Part shown: in pieces, positions 1 to 5,457 of the stretch
Layout of the letters: the number at the start of each line of letters is the position of its first letter
Position numbering within the stretch: position 1 is the first letter of the stretch
Assembly (NCBI GenBank): GCA_964629765.1
Contig: CAZVTK010000234.1
Span: 1 to 5,457 of the forward strand
Direction of reading: 5' to 3'
DNA length: 5,457 nucleotides
DNA from: RCIO01 sp964629765
Lineage (GTDB): Bacteria > Pseudomonadota > Alphaproteobacteria > Rhizobiales > Rhizobiaceae
The notes under the pieces: generated by a model
What the model was told of the DNA's origin: nothing
What the model saw: the letters and a program-made list of their open reading frames with translations, nothing else
The model's database searches: none
Translations under genes and position numbers: made by a program

Positions 1-338
1 CCGGCCGCGCCGCCCTTGACGCCGAAATTCGGGCCCAGCGACGCCTCGCGGATGCACACGATCGTCTTCTTGCCGATGCGGTTCAGCCCGTCGCCGAGGC
101 CCACCGTCGTCGTGGTCTTGCCCTCGCCGGCCGGCGTCGGGCTGATCGCGGTGACGAGGATCAGCTTGCCGTCCTTCCTGCCGCGCTGCGCCTTGATGAA
201 CGCGGCCGAGATCTTCGCCTTGTCATGGCCGTAGGGCAGCAGATCCTCGGCCGGTATGCCCAGCTTCGCGCCGATCTCCATGATCGGCTTCTTCTTCGCG
301 GCGCGCGCGATCTCGATGTCGGACTTGAAACCGGACAT
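1..338 (-). CDS. fhs: Formate-tetrahydrofolate ligase, N-terminal 112 codons (partial, runs off the left edge)
   Basis: This enzyme joins formate to tetrahydrofolate using ATP, giving 10-formyltetrahydrofolate for purine synthesis, formyl-methionine and one-carbon flow in the cytoplasm. The visible N-terminus begins MSGFKSDIEIARAAKKKPI, the usual start of the family. The ATP-binding loop TPAGEGKTTTT is at residues 68-78, and the family signature REASLGPNFGVKGGAAG begins at residue 97 and runs into the window edge. Family members are about 555-560 residues, so roughly four fifths of the gene lies outside. The ATG at 338-336 is supported by an AGGGAGG Shine-Dalgarno 10 nt upstream. A 206-nt gap separates it from the DUF2333 gene upstream, and that gap holds a candidate promoter, so it is probably transcribed on its own. 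The family assignment is secure. Whether the full gene is intact cannot be seen. Confidence 0.96.
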   Translation of the reverse strand, partial: MSGFKSDIEIARAAKKKPIMEIGAKLGIPAEDLLPYGHDKAKISAAFIKAQRGRKDGKLILVTAISPTPAGEGKTTTTVGLGDGLNRIGKKTIVCIREASLGPNFGVKGGAA

Positions 339-348
339 GGACAAACTG

Positions 349-355
349 CCTCCCT
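349..355 (-). promoter_or_regulatory. Ribosome binding site of fhs
   Basis: The minus strand reads AGGGAGG, a near-perfect Shine-Dalgarno core, with 10 nt between it and the ATG at 338. It fixes the fhs start and suggests efficient translation. The spacing is slightly long but acceptable. Confidence 0.75.
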
Positions 356-395
356 GAGCAACGTTGCGGCGCGCCGGCACCCTCGCGGCCCGCCG

Positions 396-412
396 TGTAC
401 AGTCTGTATACA
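396..412. repeat. Two adjacent short palindromes, possible operator upstream of fhs
   Basis: TGTACA (396-401) and TGTATACA (405-412) are each perfect palindromes separated by 3 nt. They share the TGTA...TACA arms, so the second looks like a variant copy of the first. The second overlaps the candidate -10 box of fhs. Short TTGTATACAA-like palindromes are typical of GntR-family regulator sites, so an operator is plausible. No regulator gene is present in the window. Short palindromes also arise by chance, which limits confidence. Confidence 0.4.
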
Positions 413-432
413 AGACCCGGCCCGATTGGAAA
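405..432 (-). promoter_or_regulatory. Candidate sigma70-type promoter for fhs
   Basis: On the minus strand TTTCCA (432-427; 4 of 6 to TTGACA) is followed after 16 nt by TATACA (410-405; 4 of 6 to TATAAT), about 67 nt before the fhs ATG. This is the most AT-rich part of an otherwise very GC-rich intergenic region. The match is moderate, and alphaproteobacterial promoters are poorly predicted by eye. The -10 hexamer lies inside the palindrome TGTATACA, so a repressor bound there would compete with RNA polymerase. This is an inference from motif position only. Confidence 0.4.
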
Positions 433-478
433 AGCGGCTTTACGCCTGAGCAGGAACTTGCGGCCGGAACTTAGGTGG

Positions 479-496
479 CGGCGCGGCGCCGCGCCG
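479..496. repeat. 18-bp perfect GC palindrome between the DUF2333 gene and fhs
   Basis: The sequence CGGCGCGGCGCCGCGCCG is fully self-complementary and contains only G and C. It lies about 50 nt past the stop codon of the DUF2333 gene. As RNA it could fold into a 7-bp stem with a 4-nt loop. No run of T follows on either strand, so it does not meet the rule for an intrinsic terminator. It could stabilise the 3' end of the upstream mRNA or help Rho-dependent termination, or it may be a by-product of high GC. Confidence 0.35.
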
Positions 497-544
497 TCCC
501 GATTCAGCCGCCGGATGAGCGAAATGCGACGGAGCGCTGCGCCG

Positions 545-1669
545 CTACCGCTGGAGCACGTCCTCGATCTCGTCGAGATTGGCGCGCACGCGCAGCACGT
601 AGAAGCCCATCGTGGCGAGGTGCGTGGGCATGATCCAGCCCGCCTCGTTGCCGTTGGAGATGATGAGGGGCTGGATGCGCAGCGCCGCCTTGAACTGGCT
701 CTCCAGCCGGTCCCACAGAGGCCCGAGCAGGCGCTGGCCGATCACGTCCTCGAAATCGGCGCGGGCGGCATAGAGGATGCCGTAATAGCCGTAGAGCTGG
801 CCGTAGGCGAACCAGAAGCGGTCGTCGGCGCGCACGTCGAACCAGCCGTAATTATAGCCCTCCGAACGTTCCCTCAGGATGTCGGAGGTCGAGCCGATAT
901 CGTTGGCGATGCGCTCGAGGAACGACTTCAGATTGTCGGCGCGCGCGTCGAACACCGCGTCGCAGCGCTCCAGCCTGCCGTTGAAATTGTGGAGATCGAC
1001 CATCGCCGAACGGTAGAAGGCCGGCGTCGGCGTCTTGAAGCCGAACGGGTTGAGCCCGAAATACCATGTTTCCTCGTCGAACTGCATGTTGCCGCGCGCA
1101 TTCTGGAGGTTCTGGTCGATCTGCGAGGTGCCGCGGATGCGCCCGAGCAGGTCGACCAGCTCGACCGTGGTGCGCCGCAGCGCCTGGTTCACGCCGCGCT
1201 GGAACGAGGCCTTGTTGTCGAGGAATGGCGTGTGGTCCCAGTCGATCCCGAACAGGCCGAGCTTGTAGAGGATCATCGACGACAGCCAGGGGTTCTGGTT
1301 GACGTTGTAGTCGATCAGGTCCGCCGTCACGTCGACGATGGCCGAGCGCCCACAGGTGCGCGTCGTCACCCCGTCGCCCTGCCCCGGCACCGGCTCGCCG
1401 GCCGACAGGTTGCGGCCCGTCAAATTGTACGTGGTCGGATAGGCGGTGTTGAAATTCGTCCACACCACCGCGTGGTAGAGAAAGTAGCCGTAGAGGCCGG
1501 CGAGGATGAGGAGCACGATGCCGACCGGCCCGCGGATCAGCCAGCCGCGCGCCCGGTACCAGCGGCCGAACGCGACGAACGGCCACATGATCCCGGCGAC
1601 CGCCATGCCGAATCCGCGGCCTATGGCCTGGAAGATGCGCGTGAAGAAATTCACCACCGAATCAAGCAT
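545..1669 (-). CDS. DUF2333 family membrane-anchored protein
   Basis: This is a 374-residue protein that I recognise as the DUF2333 family, found in alpha- and gammaproteobacteria and without known function. The first 46 residues are basic and partly amphipathic (several Arg between 11 and 46). One clear membrane helix follows at about 48-68 (GPVGIVLLILAGLYGYFLYH). By the positive-inside rule the N-terminus is cytoplasmic and the remaining ~305 residues are periplasmic. That part is rich in aromatic residues (YNYGWFDV near 272; WFAYGQLYGYYG near 286) and has two cysteines, C106 and C236, that could form a disulfide. The ATG at 1669 has GAGGA 4 nt upstream. It follows the DUF6638-like gene by 43 nt with no promoter evident, so the two are probably co-transcribed. 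The TAG stop is at 545-547. Family call is good; role is unknown. Confidence 0.88.
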   Translation of the reverse strand: MLDSVVNFFTRIFQAIGRGFGMAVAGIMWPFVAFGRWYRARGWLIRGPVGIVLLILAGLYGYFLYHAVVWTNFNTAYPTTYNLTGRNLSAGEPVPGQGDGVTTRTCGRSAIVDVTADLIDYNVNQNPWLSSMILYKLGLFGIDWDHTPFLDNKASFQRGVNQALRRTTVELVDLLGRIRGTSQIDQNLQNARGNMQFDEETWYFGLNPFGFKTPTPAFYRSAMVDLHNFNGRLERCDAVFDARADNLKSFLERIANDIGSTSDILRERSEGYNYGWFDVRADDRFWFAYGQLYGYYGILYAARADFEDVIGQRLLGPLWDRLESQFKAALRIQPLIISNGNEAGWIMPTHLATMGFYVLRVRANLDEIEDVLQR

Positions 1670-1712
1670 GCAATCCTCGTCCTGGCCTCGCTTCGGCGTC
1701 GCCCCGCCCCGC

Positions 1713-2999
1713 CTAGTCGGCGATGCCGTAGGTGCGCGCGCGAAACGCGTCGCTGTCCTTGAGATATGTGCTTTTCAGCATGTCCACAACATAGCGCCGC
1801 CACGGCTCGCGGAAGCGCTCGTAGTCCGCGTAAAAACCCTGCTTGTTGAAGGCATAGCGGAACAGGAAGTCCGTCGGGATGAAATCCGAGATCAGCCGGT
1901 TGGTCAGCCATGCGTCTGGATGGTCGGGCCGGGCGCGCACGATGAGGAAGCGGAAATCGGGGCGCACCTCCTCGACCTTGATCTGGCCGAACTGCGACAG
2001 CTCCCGCTTGGCCGCGTTGAGGAAGGGAAAGCGCGCATCCACCGTCACGCGGTCGGCATTGGCGTGGATCCAGGTCTGGAGCCACACCCGGTCCAGCCCG
2101 ACGATGTCGCGCTTCGGCTCGGCCTGATGCACCAGCTCGCGGATGATCATGTTGGCCCGCATTTCGAGGATGTCGGCCGGCTCCATCCACGAGGCGCGCG
2201 GCAGGTCGAGCCGGCCCGACGCGGCGAGGAAGCGGAACACCCGGTCGGGATCGCGGATCGACAGGTAGGACACCTGCCACGGCCGCGAGCGGCGGAAGCC
2301 CGGCGCGGTCGGGTCGCAGATCACCGTCGTCACCTGCGGGTCGATGAACACGTAGAGCCCGCCGAAATGGCTGGTCCAGTAGGCGTTGTGGCGGAAGATC
2401 ACCTGATCGGGAACGAGCGCGTTCTCACGGATGTCGCCGGTCACCTGCGCCAGCTCCACCATGCGGTTCAGCATGGCGTCGTCGCGCCACGCCTCCGGCT
2501 CCTGCTTCAGCTTGTCGGTGAGCCGGCCGAGCTCGGCCGCCTTGCCGACCACGTCCTCGGCCGAGAGGACGCGGAACTCGACCTGGTTGATCGACAGCAG
2601 ATCCTCGATGTCCTCCACCTTGGAGATGGAATCCTCGATCTCGCCGTAGATCACGTCCTTGATCGTCAGCGCGTCGATGGCGCGCGCGTTGCGGGTCATG
2701 AACTCGTAGACGAGCTGCGACGTGTTGGAGAACGCCGTGTGCACCACCGGCAGGTCGATCTGCTGCGGGGTCAGGATGATGAAGCGGCGGTTGACCTGAT
2801 TCGGGTCGAGATAGTGGATGTCGCCGATCTCGTTCGCGATCTGCGGCGAGAAGCCGGTGCGGTCGATCTCGAATTCCTTGAGCTTGGTCGGCTTGAAGCC
2901 GAACGCCTTCAGCGCCTTGTTGTAGCGCTCGATCAGATGCGGCTCCGACACCGGCAGCAGCCGGCCGTAGATCAGCTCGTTGTCGCGCAGGAGGTCCAT
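1713..2999 (-). CDS. DUF6638-like conserved protein of unknown function
   Basis: This is a 428-residue protein with no signal peptide or membrane helix, so it is probably cytoplasmic. Its N-terminus (LIYGRLLPVSEPHLIERYNKAL, from residue 9) and the motif YWTSHFGGLYVF (207-218) match my recollection of the DUF6638 family of alphaproteobacteria. No catalytic motif or fold is recognisable. The sequence is mixed alpha/beta, with acidic helical stretches around 115-135 and 146-170. The start at 2999 is the only usual start codon available, because the frame is closed by a stop at 3041-3039 with no ATG, GTG or TTG in between. There is no good Shine-Dalgarno ahead of it. The gap to the vapC stop is only 17 nt, so ribosomes ending vapC may help start it. 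It ends at a TAG 43 nt before the DUF2333 gene. The gene is certain; the family name is from memory. Confidence 0.85.
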   Translation of the reverse strand: MDLLRDNELIYGRLLPVSEPHLIERYNKALKAFGFKPTKLKEFEIDRTGFSPQIANEIGDIHYLDPNQVNRRFIILTPQQIDLPVVHTAFSNTSQLVYEFMTRNARAIDALTIKDVIYGEIEDSISKVEDIEDLLSINQVEFRVLSAEDVVGKAAELGRLTDKLKQEPEAWRDDAMLNRMVELAQVTGDIRENALVPDQVIFRHNAYWTSHFGGLYVFIDPQVTTVICDPTAPGFRRSRPWQVSYLSIRDPDRVFRFLAASGRLDLPRASWMEPADILEMRANMIIRELVHQAEPKRDIVGLDRVWLQTWIHANADRVTVDARFPFLNAAKRELSQFGQIKVEEVRPDFRFLIVRARPDHPDAWLTNRLISDFIPTDFLFRYAFNKQGFYADYERFREPWRRYVVDMLKSTYLKDSDAFRARTYGIAD

Positions 3000-3016
3000 C
3001 GATAATGGCCGTTCTA

Positions 3017-3424
3017 TCAGCTGTGCAAGACGCCTGTTTCAAGTGCCGCCCGCGCCAGTCGCTTGTCCAGCGTCGCTAGCGGCAGCCCGATCCGCAACGC
3101 GAGTTCCAGGTACATGCTGTCGTAAAGCGTCAGCCCGTGCACGTCTGCGAGTTCGACGGCATCCATCCATACCTGGTCGCCGCCCTCCCGATCGGTAATC
3201 AAATCCAGATCAGCTATCCGTTCAAATGTTCTGCGTCGATAGGCGTGGTCGATCCGCCGTCGGCGGACAGCCATGACCAGACCGTTGCCGAATTCAACCG
3301 GAAAGAGCGGCGGAACGTGAGCCGCCCCTTGCGTCACCTCGGTCAGAATCCGATCAGCCAATGGATTGCTTTCGTCCGGCAGGAACCATGCAAGGGCGAT
3401 CGAGCTATCGATCACGAGGGTCAA
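3017..3424 (-). CDS. vapC: PIN-domain ribonuclease toxin, VapC family
   Basis: This is a 135-residue PIN-domain protein, the usual length for VapC toxins, which are Mg2+-dependent endoribonucleases that cut tRNA, rRNA or mRNA in the cytoplasm when the antitoxin is lost. The acidic residues expected to hold the metal are all present: D6 in VIDSSIAL, E44 in PVEFGNGL, D102 in LTLYDSMYLELA and D120 in LATLDKRL. It therefore looks active. The start is a TTG at 3424-3422 that overlaps the antitoxin stop (TTGA), giving a 4-nt overlap and likely translational coupling; only a weak AGG lies 5 nt upstream. A GTG three codons further in (3415) is a less likely alternative, since it would leave little before the first beta strand. 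The RNA target cannot be deduced. It ends 17 nt before the DUF6638-like gene. Confidence 0.93.
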   Translation of the reverse strand: MTLVIDSSIALAWFLPDESNPLADRILTEVTQGAAHVPPLFPVEFGNGLVMAVRRRRIDHAYRRRTFERIADLDLITDREGGDQVWMDAVELADVHGLTLYDSMYLELALRIGLPLATLDKRLARAALETGVLHS

Positions 3425-3675
3425 TAGCGCCTGCCCATCTCGATATAGTCCCGTATCGTCAGGCCGTCGGGGTCGGGTTTGACCTCCCTTCGCATCTCCA
3501 GAATCGCGCGGGCAGCTTCGCGGGCCTTTGCCCTCTGTTCCTCGGTTCGGGCAGGCGGCACCAGCCGCGCCACCGGCTTGCCGTGACGGGTGATCGTTAT
3601 CTCCTCACCCCGCTCCACCTGCTCGAGGAGCGAGCTGAAGGAATTTCGCGCCTCGAGCGTACCGACCTCGCGCAT
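3421..3675 (-). CDS. vapB: Phd/YefM-fold antitoxin of a VapBC-type pair
   Basis: This is an 84-residue antitoxin that would bind and neutralise the VapC encoded just downstream and repress its own promoter. The N-terminal DNA-binding and dimer region is typical of the Phd/YefM fold: REVGTLEARNSFSSLLEQV (2-20), then EEITITRHGKPVARLVP (24-40). A basic, Ala/Glu-rich helix (43-65) and the tail GLTIRDYIEMGRRY follow, the latter expected to wrap the toxin. I chose the ATG at 3675 because GGGAGA sits 6 nt before it. The ATG at 3681 is only 1 nt from the same Shine-Dalgarno core, and one at 3738 would add residues encoded by the upstream tandem repeat, unlike the family. The stop overlaps the TTG of vapC. 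The pair is complete and looks functional. Confidence 0.9.
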   Translation of the reverse strand: MREVGTLEARNSFSSLLEQVERGEEITITRHGKPVARLVPPARTEEQRAKAREAARAILEMRREVKPDPDGLTIRDYIEMGRRY

Positions 3676-3681
3676 GTCCAT

Positions 3682-3687
3682 TCTCCC
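3682..3687 (-). promoter_or_regulatory. Ribosome binding site that decides the antitoxin start
   Basis: The minus strand reads GGGAGA from 3687 to 3682. It lies 6 nt before the ATG at 3675, but directly abuts the ATG at 3681. The spacing therefore favours the inner ATG as the real start of the antitoxin. Confidence 0.6.
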
Positions 3688-3689
3688 AA

Positions 3690-3716
3690 AATCTAGCCAG
3701 CCTAGCCAGAATCTAG
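3690..3716. repeat. Tandem CTAGCCAG repeat flanked by AATCTAG, likely antitoxin operator
   Basis: CTAGCCAG occurs at 3693-3700 and again at 3702-3709, a 9-bp step. AATCTAG occurs at 3690-3696 and at 3710-3716. CTAG thus appears three times in 24 bp, in an AT-richer patch within GC-rich DNA. The block covers the candidate -10 box and start point of the vapBC promoter and ends just before the Shine-Dalgarno of the antitoxin. Antitoxins of this kind commonly bind repeated sites at their own promoter, so this is the best operator candidate here. Binding is inferred, not shown. Confidence 0.55.
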
Positions 3717-3738
3717 TTCGTCCGCTCACAGGACGCAA
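3710..3738 (-). promoter_or_regulatory. Candidate promoter of the toxin-antitoxin pair
   Basis: On the minus strand TTGCGT (3738-3733) and TAGATT (3715-3710) are 17 nt apart, the ideal spacing, though each matches the sigma70 consensus only partly (3 and 4 of 6). It lies between the stop of the ATPase gene and the antitoxin start, and a transcript would begin near 3703, inside the tandem repeat. This placement fits the self-repressed promoter usual for such pairs. Confidence 0.4.
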
Positions 3739-3750
3739 GACGTGGCCGCC

Positions 3751-5457
3751 TCACGCATTCCACAGCCCCTTCCTGCGCAGTTCCTCCATCTCGCGGGCGG
3801 CGCGCTCGCGCAGCCGCGCGTCGCGCAGCATCTTCTCCACCGTGGCGTCGTCGGCGCGGTCGGAGTAGCGGAACTCCGAATCGGCGTAGCGGTTCACCTC
3901 CTGCATCACCATGTCCATGGTGAAGGGTTTTCTCAGCTCGGCGATCATGTCGCGCTTGCCGTCATAGCTCTTGTGCATGAAGTCTTCCGGCTTCTCGAAC
4001 CATGCGTCCGGCAGCTCGATGTCCATCGCCCGCATCTTGATCGCGTCGGTGACGTTCTTGATGGCGCGGCCGGTGAAGCGCGGCTCGGCCTCCTTGATGC
4101 GGTGCAGATAGGTGCCGATGTCGGCCAGCGTCCTCGGCTCGCCGAACTCGTCCATATAGCGGTCGTAGACCTTCCTCAGCCCGTCCTCGTGCGGCTTGGA
4201 ATGGCTCTCATAGGCGTTCGACACCGCCCGCTGGATCTCCTGCGCGGCATAGAGCTCGTGCTTGCCGAGTTCTATCTTGTGGTTCTTGCCGGCGAGCAGG
4301 ACGAAGATGTCGATATAGTCCTCGCGCGTCTGCGGCCCGTCGACCAGCCAGCGCGCGCCGGCGCGCTGGCGCAGCGCGTCGTCCACGTTTTCCGGATAGT
4401 TGGAGAACATGCCGAACGAGCAGTTGCCGCGCACCACGGTCATCGCGCCCGAGAAGGCCGACATCAATACGCCGGTGATCTCGTGCTGGCCGGCCGAGGC
4501 GCGGTCGTCCGAGCGCTTGGCCGCCACCTGGTCGATGTCGTCCACCGTGCCGAAGGCGATCGCACGCGGGTTGAGCACGTTGTCGATGAACTGCTTGCAG
4601 TTCTGCCCCGACTTGCCCTGATAGGACGAGATCTGGTCGACGCCGAAATTCTCGTAGTGGAACGGCCAGCCCGCCACCACGCAATAGTCGTTGACCAGCC
4701 CCGCGATCATCTGGATCAGCGTCGTCTTGCCGGTGCCGGGAGCGCCGTCGCCGATGAAGGTGAACAGGAAGCCGCCGAGCTCCACGAACGGGTTCATCTG
4801 CCGGTCGAAATCATAGGCCATCAGCATCTTGGCCAGCTTCACCGACTGGTATTTGGCGATGTGGTTGCCGACCACCTCTTCCGGCTTCTTGAAGCTCATC
4901 GACAGCGGCTTCGACTTCCTGCCCGGCGCCACGTCGAAGCCGTCGAGGGTGAAATCGTCCGCGTCGAGCCGCATATGCGCGTTCTCGAAGGCGCCCAGCC
5001 CGTCGAAGCGCCCTTTTCGCGACAGGAGCCCTTCCAGCGTCGCGGTGGCGAACGCCTTCGCCCGCGCGGCAAGGTCCGCCTCGTCCTTGGCGCCCGCCAG
5101 CGCCGTGTCCAGCCCGGCAATGATGCTCTTGACCGCATCCTGCTGGCTGTCGAAATTGAAATTCGGCTCCTTGACGTCGTTCGGCGCCTCGCCGTCGCTC
5201 TCCACCAGTTGCAGCAGATACGCCGCATAGGTGAAGGCCGCGACATAGGCCGAGGCCGCCAGCAGCTTCTTGAAGGCGGCCGCCTCGTCGCCCTGAAGCG
5301 GCGCGCGCGCGTTCTTCTGCTGGAGGCTCTCGAAATCGGTCGCCTTGCCGAAGATGTCGCCGACGGCCAGCGCCACCTGGATGCCGCGCCGCGCCCGGTA
5401 GAGCAGCGTGTGCTGGCCGATGCCCATGATCGCGTCGTCCGGGCGGATCGCCTGGAT
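3751..5457 (-). CDS. AAA+ ATPase, probably 5'-partial at the right edge
   Basis: At least 558 residues, numbered here from the ATG at 5427. The Walker A loop GAPGTGKT is at 228-235. A Walker B-like strand AIAFGTVDDID is at 289-299, with Asp where Glu is usual. A sensor-1/arginine-finger region, FSNYPENVDDALRQRAG, is at 341-357 (N343, R353, R355) and resembles the second region of homology of classical AAA proteins. Residues 1-180 form a helical N-terminal part not recognised, with an Ala/Tyr-rich hydrophobic stretch at 55-75. The C-terminus (about 526-553) is highly charged and may be a coiled coil. The frame stays open to the window edge (IQAIRPDDAI before the Met), and no good Shine-Dalgarno precedes 5427, so the true start is probably outside. 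No protease, helicase or other effector domain is seen. It leads the gene row containing the DUF6638-like and DUF2333 proteins, suggesting a shared process. Specific substrate is unknown. Confidence 0.9.
   Translation of the reverse strand: MQAIRPDDAIMGIGQHTLLYRARRGIQVALAVGDIFGKATDFESLQQKNARAPLQGDEAAAFKKLLAASAYVAAFTYAAYLLQLVESDGEAPNDVKEPNFNFDSQQDAVKSIIAGLDTALAGAKDEADLAARAKAFATATLEGLLSRKGRFDGLGAFENAHMRLDADDFTLDGFDVAPGRKSKPLSMSFKKPEEVVGNHIAKYQSVKLAKMLMAYDFDRQMNPFVELGGFLFTFIGDGAPGTGKTTLIQMIAGLVNDYCVVAGWPFHYENFGVDQISSYQGKSGQNCKQFIDNVLNPRAIAFGTVDDIDQVAAKRSDDRASAGQHEITGVLMSAFSGAMTVVRGNCSFGMFSNYPENVDDALRQRAGARWLVDGPQTREDYIDIFVLLAGKNHKIELGKHELYAAQEIQRAVSNAYESHSKPHEDGLRKVYDRYMDEFGEPRTLADIGTYLHRIKEAEPRFTGRAIKNVTDAIKMRAMDIELPDAWFEKPEDFMHKSYDGKRDMIAELRKPFTMDMVMQEVNRYADSEFRYSDRADDATVEKMLRDARLRERAAREMEELRRKGLWNA

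Noticed and set aside
428..447. Intrinsic terminator after the DUF2333 gene (GGC-TAAA-type hairpin followed by TTTT on the minus strand)
   Set aside because: The stem is only 3-4 bp and the T-run four bases, too weak to call. The same T-run fits better as part of the -35 box of the fhs promoter.
339..544. Folate-sensing riboswitch or other structured RNA in the leader of fhs
   Set aside because: Apart from the palindromes listed, no extended paired structure or conserved riboswitch core could be recognised, and the likely transcript leader is only about 60 nt.
395..1762. Long plus-strand open frame (455 codons) opposite the DUF2333 gene
   Set aside because: It lies antisense to a clear family member. 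Its product is rich in Arg, Val, Glu, Asp and His with no recognisable domain, which is the usual look of a frame kept open by high GC on the opposite strand.
1651..2280. Minus-strand open frame in another phase inside the DUF6638-like gene
   Set aside because: The Arg/Ala/Gly/Pro-rich product without any motif indicates an out-of-phase reading of the real gene.
1506..3005. Long plus-strand open frame (499 codons) opposite the DUF6638-like gene
   Set aside because: Same reasoning: it has shadow-type composition (Arg/His/Asp/Val-rich), no domain, and covers exactly the antisense of a convincing gene.
3676..3738. Longer antitoxin starting at the ATG at 3738
   Set aside because: The extra residues are encoded by the promoter/repeat region, have no counterpart in the Phd/YefM family, and the Shine-Dalgarno favours 3675.

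Overview
The window is GC-rich, and every gene I can support lies on the minus strand. The genes suggest an alphaproteobacterium, most likely of the Hyphomicrobiales (Mesorhizobium/Phyllobacteriaceae-like). The reasons are the high GC, the strong third-position G/C bias (seen by eye, not computed), and the pairing of a DUF6638-like protein with a DUF2333 protein. The species cannot be named from the sequence alone.

In the direction of transcription (high to low coordinates) the order is: (1) an AAA+ ATPase open at the right edge (3751-5457); (2) a short AT-richer gap with a tandem repeat and a candidate promoter; (3) a vapBC-type toxin-antitoxin pair, made of a Phd/YefM-fold antitoxin (3421-3675) and a PIN-domain toxin (3017-3424), overlapping by 4 nt; (4) a DUF6638-like protein (1713-2999); (5) a DUF2333 membrane-anchored protein (545-1669); (6) a 206-nt intergenic region with a GC-rich palindrome, two short palindromes and a candidate promoter; (7) the first 112 codons of fhs, formate-tetrahydrofolate ligase, cut off at the left edge.

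The ATPase, the DUF6638-like protein and the DUF2333 protein look like one functional unit: a cytoplasmic ATPase, a soluble partner of unknown function, and an inner-membrane protein with a large periplasmic part. This is inferred from gene order and close spacing. No function is established for the set. The toxin-antitoxin pair sits between the ATPase and the other two genes, carries its own likely promoter, and looks like an insertion into an older operon. fhs is probably a separate transcription unit for one-carbon metabolism, with its own promoter and Shine-Dalgarno sequence.

No tRNA, rRNA, CRISPR array, insertion sequence or convincing intrinsic terminator was seen. Long plus-strand open frames over these genes are judged to be GC-driven antisense shadows.
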